64,000 nt of DNA from Chytridium lagenaria (GCA_025449115.1 JAHLKC010000030.1:1-64000), one strand, 5' to 3'. Shown: positions 46,471 to 60,638, counted from the stretch's first letter. Made by a program: numbers and translations. The notes: generated by a model from the sequence alone, not told the origin.

Positions 46471-47295
46471 ATGGAAGGATTTGTAGCTCTCCAACCCAGC
46501 CATGACCTTGAGTTCCGCCGACCTTTCAACAATGTGGTGAAGCAGACGCTCAAAGTCACCAATACGCACCCAACGGAATCTTTGGCTTTCAAGGTCAAGA
46601 CCACCGCTCCCAAGCAATACTGCGTTAGGCCCAACTCTGGTCGCATCCCCCCTCAATCCTCTGCCGAAGTTCAAGTCCTTTTGCAATCCATGAAAGAGGT
46701 TGGTTTTGCAGGCTTTCAATGATCTGATCGAATTCAGGATCCGCCTTTGGATTTCAAGTGCAAGGATAAATTCCTTGTTCAGGCAATAAAAATTCAGAAC
46801 AATGATGGGGATGACCTCCAAGAGCTTTGGACGCGGGCTGAAAACCTCAAGAAAGTTGATCCAGAGGCGGCGAAAGAGCTTATTTGTGAGAAAAAACTTC
46901 GCTGTGTATTTTTGCCGGCCGGAGCAGGCGAAGCCGTTGTTTCTTCCAAAGCCGTTGAGGTTGGTTCTGCACAGGCTGCCGATATTCCAGTGACGGCGGC
47001 AAGCCGACAAGCCACCGTTGCGCCCAAGGATTCAAACCAGGACGTCGATCGGGAGCTTCGTGAGGCCCGTGACTCTGTTAAACGTCTTCAGGCCGCATGC
47101 GAGGGCTACAAGAGCGAGATCGAGAGGTTAAATCTTCTCAGGCAGCGCCGTGGTGCTGGTGGAAACGCTTCCGAGAGTTTGGCGATGGACTCGAAAGGAG
47201 CATCATCTGCATTTGCGGCCCAGAAGGGAATTCATTTGAATGTTGTTCTTCTCATAGCATTGATTGCTTTCTTGCTTGGGGCCTATTTGCTCTAG
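46471..47295 (+). CDS. SCS2: VAP/Scs2 ER membrane protein (MSP domain), one intron
   Basis: This tail-anchored ER protein recruits FFAT-motif proteins to membrane contact sites. Exon 1 is 46471-46698; a 39-nt intron at 46699-46737 (GTTGGT...TTCAG) joins S-M-K-E to D-P-P-L-D-F-K-C-K-D-K-F. Exon 2 runs to the stop at 47293-47295, giving 261 residues without any frame break. The N-terminal MSP domain shows V-K-T-T-A-P-K-Q-Y-C-V-R-P-N-S-G, the FFAT-binding surface. A coiled coil follows (about residues 190-225: L-R-E-A-R-D-S-V-K-R-L-Q). A single C-terminal helix (L-N-V-V-L-L-I-A-L-I-A-F-L-L-G-A-Y-L-L) ends the protein, typical of tail anchoring. Confidence 0.95.
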
Positions 47296-47379
47296 GTATT
47301 AAGGCTGGGTTACCGAATTGTTTAGTTGCCTCTTTAGCAGTTTGAATACACACTATAAATCTTTGATAAATATGTTGCT

Positions 47380-49791
<2,412 letters not shown>

Positions 49792-49810
49792 CGCAGACTG
49801 CGAACGGAGT

Positions 49811-50086
49811 ATGGTGTTGGACGAGACCAAAACCCTCAGACAATTTCAGACGGTGATACAGTTTGTTGAGTCATTAGACGCGGAAATACATCACGAAAGA
49901 TGTCATTTCGAATCTTCCTGTCCACCGCGTCATCTAAAACCTTACAAACACCTTACAGAAATAATTAAAGACGTGTATTGGTTATTGACTCACAATTCCG
50001 AGCTATCGCACGTAATTTTGAGCCGAGAACAGTCCTGGCTGTCTTGGTGCTTTTTAAAGAGTCATCTAGATCTTCTGGATAGCTGA
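49811..50086 (+). CDS. Unrecognised 91-aa ORF, divergent from JHDM1
   Basis: ATG 49811 opens a 91-codon frame (MVLDETKTLRQFQTVIQFVE...). It has mixed helical composition and a Cys/His-containing middle (H-H-E-R-C-H-F-E-S-S-C-P-P-R-H). The start is only 19 bp from the JHDM1 ATG on the other strand. I do not recognise it. Its 3' end is 77 bp from the 3' end of LRRC49. It may be a small gene or the first exon of a short spliced gene. Confidence 0.35.
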   Translation: MVLDETKTLRQFQTVIQFVESLDAEIHHERCHFESSCPPRHLKPYKHLTEIIKDVYWLLTHNSELSHVILSREQSWLSWCFLKSHLDLLDS

Positions 50087-50162
50087 CGATACGGTGCTAT
50101 TGCTTGATACACAACTTGATAGTAAAGAGTACAGATTTGCTTAATAGAGTCAGCTAGATTTT

Positions 50163-52026
50163 TCACTCTAATTGCGAACCAAATCGCTTTTCCGCCGAAG
50201 CCTTATCAGTTACGGAAACCTCAACACCCCCTATTTTCTTGACATTTAAATGATTCAACCGAAGTATTAGGAATTCAGCGACAGAGGAGATGTGACTATT
50301 CGATTGTTGTCAAAAGATATGGAGACGTCTCGGATGGTTTTCAAAAAACAAAAGTGTTAAGCTGCACAAAAATCAGCACAGTAATAAAGTGTTTCTCTAC
50401 CTGCTTCAAAGAATCCAGGTTATTGTAAGAGAACTCTAAAGTTTCCAGATTTGGAAACCTTCGTATCTTCCCGAAAAAGGGCACAATCTTATTGAAGCAC
50501 ACATAATGGAACCTTATTCCACATATCGAGTCGGATCAATCTTTTCCATAAATGCAAGAGCATCTCCGTATCTATTATATTAGATTCGATTTAATACTTA
50601 GCCCTACATATTCAAGACTCCGTTTTGTAATTGAACAAAGGAATTGTTTCCATCATGATATCTTACTGTGCAAACGCGATCCATTAGGTTCGCACTCGGA
50701 ACTTCTAGTACCTTCATCACCAATAATAGAAGAAAGTCGTTTCGGCTTTCCGTTTCCTGGAAATCGACTTGCAAACGCCTTATTCACGGCCGAGTTCTCG
50801 GGATTTGATTCTTTTGATCTCTCTACAGATATGGCTCTATGAATTGCTTGATCTGATTCCCATCTAGATTGTATTTGATTTATAGCCTTTTTTCTAAATG
50901 TCAGTGGTGATCTTCACGTCTTAAATACTTTTCTTCTGATAAAACAATATTTTTATCGTTTTCTTTTCGACGTTCTGCCTCCCGCTTGGCAATTTTGGCA
51001 GCATGACGACGTTCTTCGTCCGATACACGTTTGCCATCAAGAACGCGTAAGGTCTTTATCCTGTTAACAAGAATCGCGCGATAGAATTCATCTGAATTGA
51101 TAGGGTTCGTCTCCATTGAGAGCTCTGAGAGAGATGATGCAAACAAGAGATCTGCTATACACTCAAAGGAGCCAACATGGTTGCAGCCTATCACGAGACG
51201 ACGCAATGCGTGCAGGGTTTGCGCTCCTGTTATCGCTGTAATCTGCATAAAGTTAGGTGTATCAACAACGCTAAAAACCTGATTTCTTTTGAGATTCAGC
51301 TCAGTCAGCGATTTTGAGGGAAGATTCTCCATTTTACTCAGCCTGTTATCCTCCAAATTTAAAACCCGTAAATCCGAAAGGTGATTTATGTTTTCTTAAC
51401 GTATGAAAAAAGAATCATATCATTGTAAGCTCAAACCTATGCGTGATATTATGTTGGAATGTAAGTCAAGAACATCGAGTTTTGATAGCTTTTCCAGATT
51501 TTCTATGCGAGATATACGATTCCTTCCAAGCTACTTATTTGAACAGTCAAACATAGACAATATGTAAAAATCAGGATATCACTGACTTACCATCAATACT
51601 CGAAGGTTCACTAGGCATTCGAGTCCAGATATTCTTTCCAAGCTATTATTATAGAAGTCTAAAAAAACGAGATTTTTCAAATGCTGCAAGCCCTCAATAA
51701 CTTTTATGTAATTTGATTGATAGTTTAGAAGACGAAATTTGTCCTCGGCAGGAAGTTGCAAGCATTGCTATGACCTTCAGCTTTCGTAATAAGTATGTTC
51801 AATAAACCTGCAGTCCTTTCTTATTTAAATTTAATCTTTCTGTATTAACATCTCGGTCGTCAACCGAGCAACTTAAATCTGAATTAATCATTCCAAAATT
51901 CCAATGAATACCTGGAAGAGGCCATTATCTTTCTTTTCCGGCATGTTCATCGCGAATGAGCTCAATTGGTTGTTGAGATGTATTTAGAGATCCGATGCTG
52001 ATGTTGGAGCGCCTTCTGTTCACCAT
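50163..52026 (-). CDS. LRRC49: LRRC49-like leucine-rich repeat protein (tubulin polyglutamylase complex)
   Basis: In animals LRRC49 is a subunit of the TTLL1 polyglutamylase complex that modifies ciliary and neuronal tubulin. Minus-strand exons carry the family's N-terminus (R-D-V-N-T-E-R-L-N-L-N-K-K-G-L, at about 51830). They continue into F-R-L-L-N-Y-Q-S-N-Y-I, L-V-F-L-D-F-Y-N-N-S-L-E-R-I and L-T-E-L-N-L-K-R-N-Q-V-F. The post-LRR segment contains I-K-T-L-R-V-L-D-G-K-R-V and a basic coiled coil. Further downstream, L-E-T-L-E-F-S-Y-N-N-L-D-S-L (about 50440) and L-R-L-N-H-L-N-V-K-K-I-G-G-V-E-V match the C-terminal LRR part of the family, ending at a stop at 50163-50165. The start is uncertain (ATG 52026 or 51944), and introns are only partly resolved. 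Confidence 0.75.
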
Positions 52027-52160
52027 GTCGCTCTCCCAAAGCCTTCTTTTCTTCGACCTGAGTGACAAACGTACCCAAATGAATCATTTAAAGAGTTCCA
52101 CCAGATATGAACATTGTTTATTTATTTTGACAATTCCGGTAAGACATTTCTGACAATATT

Positions 52161-52586
52161 ATGGTCGGGAGCGGGATTGCTTCCTCAAGGACCACTTTCA
52201 GACCTTTGATGGACCTTGCTAGTAACTCACAAACGCGAGAGCAAATCCTAAAGATTAGACTTGAAATTTCAAAAAAACATTATACATACTTCCAATTGCT
52301 CTTCAGAGCACCTTCTGATTGCAACATTCATTTGTTGCCCAATACAGTCTTGAAATCTTATGTCTTGCACACGCAAAGCCAAAGATGGAGTTGCATCGCA
52401 GAATTTCTTCACAAACAACGCACTACGCATGAAGGAATCAACTTCCAATGGATTTTGGTCCTAGGCTTATTTAGTTACGAAGACCACGAAGAGCGAACGG
52501 TAAGACTAAATAGTAAGACTTCGAATACGCTAAAAATTGATTTCATATCTACGGAACTTATTGATAAAGCCCTGATGATGCACTAA
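52161..52586 (+). CDS. Unidentified 141-aa protein, weakly SAC3/GANP-like
   Basis: An uninterrupted frame runs from ATG 52161. The stretch E-I-S-K-K-H-Y-T-Y-F-Q-L-L-F-R-A-P followed by a helical segment resembles the SAC3/GANP repeat pattern, in which a short helix carries 'N-Y-x-x-F-F-R-L-x-x-x-A-P'. The similarity is short, and the protein lacks the rest of that domain, so this is only a hint. It lies divergent from LRRC49, and its stop overlaps the inferred 3' end of the next minus-strand gene by about 28 bp. Confidence 0.4.
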   Translation: MVGSGIASSRTTFRPLMDLASNSQTREQILKIRLEISKKHYTYFQLLFRAPSDCNIHLLPNTVLKSYVLHTQSQRWSCIAEFLHKQRTTHEGINFQWILVLGLFSYEDHEERTVRLNSKTSNTLKIDFISTELIDKALMMH

Positions 52587-55397
52587 AGATTATTGAGATA
52601 GCTTCACCGTGCAAACGTACGTCAGTAAGAGTCTCGCATGACCGAAATCTCGATCTCTCTTGAGTATCTTTCAAAGACACTTCGATTTTTGAGGGTCTGA
52701 ATACACCGACAGTGAACACAAAGCTCAAGTAAGACTCCCACGGCAATATTAGCCTTGTATTCTGGCATAAGGAGACCACTTGAATAATCTCTAATAGTAA
52801 CATGGTGTTTGACACTTTAAGCGTTTAGCTTTTAAATCAAACCTCTTTACCATGGCAACATGCGACGATACCAGATATCAGCTTAGGAGTCCATGTAGGG
52901 AAGAAGAAAAGAATGTCGAGTGCCAATGTTTGTAGCGGGAGGGACAACCTATTAAAGGGGCCCAGAAGCTGCCCTAAGAGCAAGTCAATTAGATCAAAGT
53001 GAAAAAACTTACCCTTCCCTTTCACATTCACACAGAAAAAAGGAACTATTGAATCATAGACTTTACCTAGAAAGTCCTTACTTTTGTTAAGAGCTTAAAT
53101 GAGAAATAGGAGTACTTGATGCCTCCTTAAATTCCAGAGATTTTCTTTGAATATGGCCAGCAAGGTTTGAAGGATATCCTAGTACAGGCAATTACAACCT
53201 CTTAATCCAAGCAAATGTACCTCAGTTAACGGCAGATTCTTGGTGTCTAATGACCATACAGCTTTTGGCAACACCATTAAGAATTGCCTCGCTATTTCTT
53301 CGTGTGGTTCCCGTATCGCGCGCTATTACAGCTTAATAACGTAGTAAAAAAGAAAGTCGTACGTCCAAAATAAAGTGCTTTACTGCGAGGTACAATGACT
53401 GCCACAGGCGACTGTGAGCAGAAACAGAAGACAGTAGACTCACTAGGCTCTTCCAATGTCAAAACATATGACTATATTATCCGATACCTTGAGAATGTCA
53501 TCCCTCCATTCTTCCTCGGTGACAGATTTCAACTTCAAACATGTTGAAATGAGGGAGTCAATCTCAACGTCCTTTTCAAACGTCAATAATATCCACATTA
53601 ACATGCTTACAGTAAGAGATTCAGCCTTTTTTCATAATATGGTTTAGGAAAGAGGGAAATCTTTCCGATTCAGGAATTGCGTACTTATGTTGTAAAAGCT
53701 CGCAGAATATCTCGCATGCGAGCAAATTGATCGTGTTTATCGTCTTCGTAACCTTACACTGTTGAGGACTGAGAACTTTAGGATAAACCATACCGGTTGG
53801 CTGGTTTCCAACAACCTCAATTGTAATTTCGGGATAACGACTTGACAAAAAGAATCCATTGAAGCTCTAAAGGACGCTGAAGTGACAAAATCCTTTCCGG
53901 GTTAGACAAATTCATGCAAACCGACCCCCAACTTCACCAAGATTAAAGAGAGCTTTATAAATCTTCAAAATTCTAAGGACAAGCTCCAATGTCGGAATAT
54001 CCTGTTTTGAGCCTTTGTCAAAAATTCGCGGTGCCGCAGTCTTGCCACATTTCGATTAGAATTACTAGCAACGGGTACAATGTCTAGAATCTATGAGCCG
54101 TGGGATTATTCTATTAAATCCCAACCTTTCCTATCTCGCTTCCTTCAGTTATACCATTTCACGAGGCAGATTTATCGTCAACGGCCAAGACCTTCCAGTC
54201 TTTAAACCAGGTCAAAAAGGAAGAATCCCTTGATCCTATGCTATTAGTTTATTGTAAAGAACACCGCAAACATTGTGACGGCAGCATCTGACCGTTTCTT
54301 AGGAACTGTTAAGGGGAAATTATCATCCTGAAGAAATTTAAACCTGCTTTTAATTGAATCTGACAGTGGCCTTGTGCGGTCGTTTATCATGATATCAATG
54401 CAATCCAATGCAACCGTCTGACTCTATATCGGAATAAGGCATAGCCGAGTAAATATACTGACCTGCAACCCTTCGATTGAACGAGCTTACTATCTTGGCT
54501 GCACTGGTTTAGCTCCTGGGAGCATATATCTAACCTACCGACTGCCATTCTATTTCGTTCGATGATAATAGAGGCAAGACTAGGTACAATCTATGGCAAT
54601 GTGAGATTTTTATGCACTCATCAATTACCTCGGCATTGAGCCTTTCTAAAAGATGTCGAATAAGTCTCGATAAATATTTTCGAGAGCAAAACAGAGTCCA
54701 TTCTTATGTCCTCATCGATATGATTTAACCCAGACGAGATGTATGCGATAATAAACGAGCAAAAAGGTTCAAATCCGACCTACAATAACTTAAGGCCACC
54801 CTCAACAAAAAAAACGCCCTACCTCATCGCAATTAGATATAATTTCCTGAAACAAGATCTCGAAGCTTTTTGCGAACGTCAGACGACTGTCATAATTTAA
54901 ATTAACATTGATTTGAAGCTGTCAAAAAAAGTAAAAAAACCTTGTCCAAAGTAAGAGGTATAATTGCACGCAAAACCTCCCCTAGTCTCCAATTCATGTG
55001 CAAAGGCTGTGCTCATATTGCTCCTGAAGTTGGCGCAAAGAATCTTTGACAAAATATTAGTCAAAATAACAAAAGAATCCATCACGTAAACAAAATATTC
55101 ACCTAAACGGGCTGATCTTGAAGTATTACTGAGCTGAGAAAATATAACATTCAGCAAGTCCTTTTGATGCACATGTTCATTCAGAAGATTTTGGTTCGGG
55201 ACATTGATGGCTAAAAAAGTTTAAATACAGGTACCAGAACAAAACAACCCCTAGTTTTTATTTTGATATTAGTTTGGTTGGTAGGGACAGCCTTTTGCCC
55301 CAGCTTAAGCTTCTTTTCTAGACAAATCTAAGTTTTTATGCCATTAAAGTGCAGAATTAATCACTTTGAAGTCATCGTTCTTTGACCGTTTCACCAT
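52558..55397 (-). CDS. IPI1: Ipi1/TEX10-like pre-rRNA processing protein (Rix1 complex)
   Basis: This nucleolar protein acts with Rix1 and Ipi3 in 60S subunit maturation. The ATG at 55397 gives M-V-K-R-S-K-N-D-D-F-K, followed after an intron by the family's K-L-K-L-G-Q-K-A-V-P-T-N-Q-T-N-I-K-I-K. Next come L-L-N-V-I-F-S-Q-L-S-N-T-S-R-S-A-R, G-E-V-L-R-A-I-I-P-L-T-L-D-K and L-T-F-A-K-S-F-E-I-L-F. The exon P-F-C-S-F-I-I-A-Y-I-S-S-G-L-N-H-I-D-E-D-I-R-x-D (about 54740) is the signature 'AMTH-x-x-DIR-x-D' segment. Many introns of about 40-60 nt are needed. The C-terminal third (52.6-54.1 kb) is diverged, and the stop at 52558 is my best guess. Confidence 0.7.
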
Positions 55398-55546
55398 AAC
55401 GAAGAGACTCGGATCGTACAGCAAGCAGGTCAAATAGTAGCAGTTTCGATATTGGGATGGATGTTGGCTTGTTGTTTCGTTTTTTCTGTGCCAATCACCT
55501 TTTCAAAGTATAGTCTTTTCAGTGACAATTCAAAAGACAAACCTGC

Positions 55547-56656
55547 ATGCAAGACCTTTTTGTCACATCAAAGATGGATGTTCAACAGCTCATGGCACAG
55601 CTCCCTGAGGAGGACCAAAAGAACGTACAAAGCATGATAGAGAACTTGAAAACAGCTTTTGCGTCTATGGCGCTAAAAAGACTCCAACTGGCTTTTGATG
55701 ACGAACAGCTTGAGTCTCATGAAGATGGCCTTAACATCAATTTTGAGGACTTGAGGCGATACTTAATAGACTGTGGAATAACTGACATCACCGATGAAAT
55801 GATGAATGCTCTAATTACCCAGGCAATCGATACGTCTCAACTACCTGATGAGAATATGGGTGGCGGGTTTTCTTCAAATTCCCAAATCCCTGCTGGCATA
55901 GAAGTCAATGCTGACATATTTTCATGCGAAGATTGGAGTGGAGATGGAAGCAAGACGGCGGGAATTGAGAGTATTCATGCAGCCAAAATATCGACTGAGA
56001 GCATAAACCGTGCAAATGAGGAAAATAGTGCAATTCTGTCACCAAAAACTCTGAAGCAGAAGAAGAAATCCAAGGCACCTCAAAAAGAAGTAAAGCACCA
56101 ACGAAAAGGAAACCTTAAGAACATTTCAGGGGCCAAGAAACTAGTTGAGGGCACTGTGGAATCCGCAGAATCCGCAGAGTCATCTGTGGACAGCTTGGAT
56201 GGAGAAACCGCAGTGAATGTGAAATCTAAAGTCAAGAAACCGATGCCTACAGAAAAGATCAGCAGGAAAACATCATTATCTGAACCTAGGAACAACAAAA
56301 AACTTGCACCATCACAAGGGCATCAGCTATCAGAAAGTCGAAACGAAAAGAAACCAAGACGAAAACAGTCTGCTCGGGGAGAACCAGATTATATGTCAAA
56401 AAGTCACGCGATTTCTTTCGAGGAATCGAAGGACAATGTATCATCTGTAATTTATGCGCAAGATTACATTAGAGAGATAAAGAAACCGGAAGAAAGTGCC
56501 GCATACAATTCAAATGTAAAGACCGCAAAGCTGGGAAGCTGCGTATCTTTGGCTGCAAATGCAAAAGGAAATGGAGTGCTTGAAAGCGAAAAACACGGCA
56601 GTCATGTTGCTTTTAAAAATTCTTTTTCGCCAATTTTTAAAATCCCAAAAGTATAA
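55547..56656 (+). CDS. Unrecognised 369-aa charged protein
   Basis: A single frame runs from ATG 55547 (MQDLFVTSKMDVQQLMAQLP); a second ATG at 55574 is an alternative start. Residues 10-100 look folded and helical (D-Q-K-N-V-Q-S-M-I-E-N-L-K; I-N-F-E-D-L-R-R-Y-L-I-D). From about residue 150 the sequence is Lys/Ser/Glu-rich and probably disordered, with several basic clusters suitable for nuclear import. No frame break is seen. I do not recognise the family. It is divergent from Ipi1 by about 150 bp. Confidence 0.55.
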   Translation: MQDLFVTSKMDVQQLMAQLPEEDQKNVQSMIENLKTAFASMALKRLQLAFDDEQLESHEDGLNINFEDLRRYLIDCGITDITDEMMNALITQAIDTSQLPDENMGGGFSSNSQIPAGIEVNADIFSCEDWSGDGSKTAGIESIHAAKISTESINRANEENSAILSPKTLKQKKKSKAPQKEVKHQRKGNLKNISGAKKLVEGTVESAESAESSVDSLDGETAVNVKSKVKKPMPTEKISRKTSLSEPRNNKKLAPSQGHQLSESRNEKKPRRKQSARGEPDYMSKSHAISFEESKDNVSSVIYAQDYIREIKKPEESAAYNSNVKTAKLGSCVSLAANAKGNGVLESEKHGSHVAFKNSFSPIFKIPKV

Positions 56657-56956
56657 GTCAAAAGCATTTGGGATTAACAATGCCTGGATCTGGAAGCCAA
56701 TTAAGCCCTTGACATTGCCTCCAATAGGGGAAAAAACCCAACAATCTCACTGATATTGTAAATAGCATACTACATGGCCAAAAGTATTCGAAATAAAGCG
56801 TATTACCACATTTTTGTTATAAATTTAATCTGATCGTCGTGCTTATGCGGGAAGAAAATAGTAAAGAAAGAAGGAAATCATAGTTAACGAACAGATGGAT
56901 GGGCTTTACTTTATTTTAAGAGGCTCTACAATGACTAACTTATTGATTTAAACGAT

Positions 56957-59309
56957 TCAAACTTGCTTCCGCTTCTTCTTCATGTTAACTTTTGTTTGCG
57001 CCAGCGGTTTTCTCCCTCTTGGAAAGCTACAGATGGTAAATATCAGTATCCTCGTCATATAAAAATAAAATTAACATACCCCTCGTAAAGTCTTTTGCTT
57101 AAGTTCTTCCCGTGTCAAGGGCCTATCATCTTCCTCAGAAATAACATCATCCGAGTCATGATCGTCACTTAAAAAAAATTAGTATTGTTTGGATAGTTCG
57201 TTCGCTCTTACCCAGTGCTTGGAGGAATAATTGATAAGTTTCCAATGGGAATCATAGGACCCTGTCCGAGCAATCCACCAATTCCAGAGCTTTGGATGAC
57301 AGTTGGCTCCTTAGTGCCGTCGCCTTTGTCTTCTCCCATTCCCTGGGATGCCGCGGAACCGCTCCCGCTCTTTTTGGGTGCGTTCAACAAAAAGTGTAAA
57401 GTGAGAAGCTCGTTCGTCTTGTACTCAATTAGTCCAAGGCATGAGAGAAGGTTTCCATCAGTCACACCGTGTGCTCCAAGAAGAGCATCAGTCGCTTGTG
57501 TGAATTCGGAATCCGTTTTCGCGCCAGTATCAGCTTCGGCGGGTTTCTCTTCAGATTCGTTGTTTTCAGAGTCTTCTATCGATTCCTTGCCAGAATCTTC
57601 TTCGGTTGATGAGGAAGGAGATTTTGGCGCAAGAGAGGGGAGCTTAGCCTGCTGGAAAAGTCGGATGATAGTTTCAATTCCATGGCGAAGTTGTTCCAAA
57701 AGATATGTAACATCGTTGTACTGAGTCTCATACTGAATGCATTTCTCCTTAGAAGCTTCAAGGTTGTCCTTTTAAAAAAGAAAATGATTAAGGACAAAAC
57801 CTTTTAATTATAAAGCAGCTTACCTCAAGACTCTTCATTGTTCTTCTCCTGTCTTCTTCGACCGCGACACCTTCAACCTTCATCGCGTCAATTCGCTTCT
57901 GGATTTCCACAATCTCCTCTGCAAGTTTCTCAATCTCATTATTCACTTTCGTTGACGTAGTTGAAAAGAGAGAAGTTTTGATCCTCCACCGCCTTAAACC
58001 TTTGTACAAGTTCTCCAACGTCAGATGTGCCTGTGACCTTTCGAATTTCTGAAAAAGCTTTCTCGTATGTATCCAGTGACTCTGTCAGCACATCTTGCGA
58101 GGGGAATTTATTCGTGAAAGAATCCTTCTCTATTTCCGGCGAACGGGGGTGAAAAAAACAGTCGTTAAACAAAAAAAGGCTTGGATTTGCTTAAAATGTC
58201 AAATTCTCACCATGGTGGTTCTTCCGAGATAATCCATCCTGATTTCCACCATCCTGCTTCTCCATCCTATCCGAAACTTTTGTCGCCATAAATTCTTTCA
58301 ACCTGCGATCCTGCTCGAGTGCACGGTCTAATTCCTTAATCTCTTGAATATACGCCTGATACTCCTTTTCAGCCTTCTCCGGAGAGCAATTATTTTTGCT
58401 TGTGCTTCATCTCTTATTAAAGGTGAGTAAAATCAGCATGAGATAGCTTCCAACCGTGCTTCGTAGGCTGAGTTACTCATTTCAATGATCTCTGCCATCT
58501 GCTTTTTCTGCTCCATCAATTCTCTTTCAAATTTTCGTAAATGTTGTCAAAGACCAATCTTTCCCTCCTCAAATTATCAATAGTTGCCCGAAGTCTCTTG
58601 TTTACGGCAAGAGACTTGTTAAATTTGATCAAAGCCTTTGAAAGTGTTATTCTGACTTGAAAAATAAACAATACTTCTGAATTTACCTTGTCAAGGCGAT
58701 TCTCCAAAACTCGAATCTGTTTCTCAATGGCATCACTGTTCTGCATCGCAGCATTGACCCCCCCAGCTCTGACCTTTGCTGATCAATATCCCTATCCATA
58801 GACGCCGTGTGGTTGTCGAGAACGGATATCTCTGCCATTATCTGACGGATCTTGCGTTGAAATGAATCTGACGGCTATAAGCTACCACCTTCTCCCAAAG
58901 TATCTCACCAGCTTGATCCGCCATAAGTTCAGCCTTTTTGCTTTGAATACCATTCTTTTTTCTGTCTTCATTTCGCTGCTCCAAAAGTCGAAGCTCATCC
59001 TGCAAATGCTGGTAGTCCCGCTTTAACTTTTCAATTGTCGCTCTGAGTAGTGATTAAACATTGAACAAGTTGCTCTTCCCCAACCTTTGCTTGCTAATAA
59101 CGATTCGGGACTCTTCGCTGTAAGCCTTCCTGTCACCCTCCATGATCCTGTACTGCCGCTGCAGCTTCTGAAGCTCAATTTCCGCTGGGACATGATATTA
59201 GTACACCACATCTTTGCACACAGAACAGAAACACACCCAGCCCATCGTTTATCTCCTGGTCGCTGCTCAGAGACTGCACTCTATTCATTCCCATAACTCT
59301 GCTGCTCAT
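56957..59309 (-). CDS. ODAD1: Outer dynein arm docking complex coiled-coil protein (ODAD1/CCDC114-CCDC63 family)
   Basis: This coiled-coil subunit docks outer dynein arms to flagellar doublet microtubules. The ATG at 59309 gives M-S-S-R-V-M-G-M-N-R-V-Q-S-L, and the next exon gives E-I-E-L-Q-K-L-Q-R-Q-Y-R-I-M-E-G-D-R-K-A-Y, the family's N-terminal signature. Long coiled coils follow (R-V-L-E-N-R-L-D-K; L-R-R-E-R-L-V-F-D-N-I-Y). The conserved middle is T-G-T-S-D-V-G-E-L-V-Q-R-F and E-D-Q-N-F-S-L-F-N-Y-V-N-E. Towards the end are L-L-S-C-L-G-L-I-E-Y-K-T-N-E-L-L and the acidic/R-P-L-T-R-E-E-L-K tail motif. About nine exons; the exact last exon is uncertain. Confidence 0.85.
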
Positions 59310-59489
59310 TTTCGTAGGTAGATTGGGAAAATGGCTGGAAGGATTTACATTTAACGGTGTCAATTCTTCTTTAATATTCAATCAAAGCGCTGTGTAAATA
59401 ATCTGTTCCAAAGCTATCTTGCTTGTTTCTGATGCTGGTATCTTAAGCCACGCTTACGTGTGGCTGTCATCACGGGTGGTGTAATTTTA

Positions 59490-59827
59490 TCAAGCCTCGT
59501 CTTCTTCTGATCCTTTAGGATCCATGTTGTCATCAGATTCTACAGCAGCTTCTTGTGTGCCAAAGGACACAATTTGTTCGGTGAGGTTTGCATTTACTTG
59601 ATGCCGAAAGTCTCGTATGGCCGCCGACAGAGAAGCACTTGTGACGTTGATCGGAATGGTCGTGACTGTCGTAATAGCACCGAACACCTCAGGCATACTT
59701 GTAGGTAAAATTTTATTGTCTACCTAGGCATTATCCTTACGTTAATACCCCAGGCCCCTTTACCACGATACTGTAGGAGTGCTGCGAATATCAATGAACC
59801 TTCGCAATACACGCGTCCAGGAACCAT
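59490..59827 (-). CDS. Unrecognised small protein, one intron
   Basis: Exon 1 (from ATG 59827, M-V-P-G-R-V-Y-C-E-G-S-L-I-F-A-A-L-L-Q-Y) ends at a GTAAGG donor near 59721. A short intron to the CTGAG acceptor near 59688 keeps the frame into V-F-G-A-I-T-T-V-T-T-I-P-I-N-V. The acidic C-terminus ends at 59490. The product would be about 94 residues. It is not recognised. It lies about 85 bp downstream of the ribosomal P2 stop on the same strand. Confidence 0.45.
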
Positions 59828-59912
59828 CTGTACACATGAAGGAAAAAAAGTGAAAGCACAAAAAGATTGAAGTTGAACAGGGTTTTTATTGCGATGAATA
59901 AAGGGCAACCGT

Positions 59913-60389
59913 TTAATCGAAGAGACCGAAGCCCATGTCCTAAATAAAAGGAAGAGAATGAGCATGCAAACACGCGAATGAGAATGTCATTTAAGTAATG
60001 GGTAAGTATTCTTACGTCATCAGACTCCTCCTTCTCCTCCTTCTTCTCCTCCTTCTTGGCCTCAGCCTTGGCAGCGGGGGCAGATCCAGAGGAGGCTGCG
60101 GCGGGGGCAGCAGCACCACCTCCAGAGGGGAGGGAAGAAAGCTTAGAGGCACCTTCGGCAATGACCTGTGGTAAAAATAGTCGGACGTCAGTTTCGCATC
60201 CAGTTGAAGTCCCGAGCATTTCAAACGTACAGCGTTGATGTCCTTGCCCTCAAGGTCGGCAATCAACTTGTCGAGCTGCTCATCATCGGCCTCGATACCA
60301 ACGGAGCCAAGAATCTTCTTGACATCATCAGCAGAGGGGGTGGCGTTACCGCCGAGGGTAGCGAGGAGGTAGGCACCGATCAACTTCAT
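59913..60389 (-). CDS. RPP2: 60S acidic ribosomal protein P2, three exons
   Basis: This is a stalk protein of the large ribosomal subunit that recruits elongation factors. Exons are 60389-60231, 60165-60016 and 59939-59913 with canonical GT-AG introns and phase 0 throughout. The N-terminal dimerisation domain starts [14 protein letters not shown]. An Ala/Gly hinge and Lys/Glu-rich stretch follow. The protein ends [12 protein letters not shown], the universal P-protein tail. Length is 111 residues, normal for the family. No frame break. Confidence 0.97.
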
Positions 60390-60638
60390 TTTCACTCTGT
60401 TAAATGATAAAGGTCAGTCAGTCTATTCCTCTGTGATGGATGAATGATGGATCCAATGGATGTATCGATGTGATGGGATGGATGGGATGGCCACTTACAC
60501 GCAGGTTTAACCGTTAAAGGAGCAATAGTGTTTTCAAAAAAGAAAGACCAAAGTTACTGAGGATGTTTTGTTGAAATGCAGCTGCAAATTTTCAAGTTAC
60601 ATTTTATTGTCCCACCTTAACCCCCCAACAAAGAAATC
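60390..60638. repeat. GATG-rich short tandem repeats upstream of P2
   Basis: Repeats of GATG/GGATG occur at about 60436-60491 in the P2 promoter/5' region. They form a degenerate microsatellite-like tract. The rest of the interval is the 3' flank of Npl4. Confidence 0.5.

Noticed and set aside
60012..60395. Alternative 127-residue unspliced frame over P2
   Set aside because: It reads through the first intron. The spliced form gives the correct P2 with the universal acidic tail.
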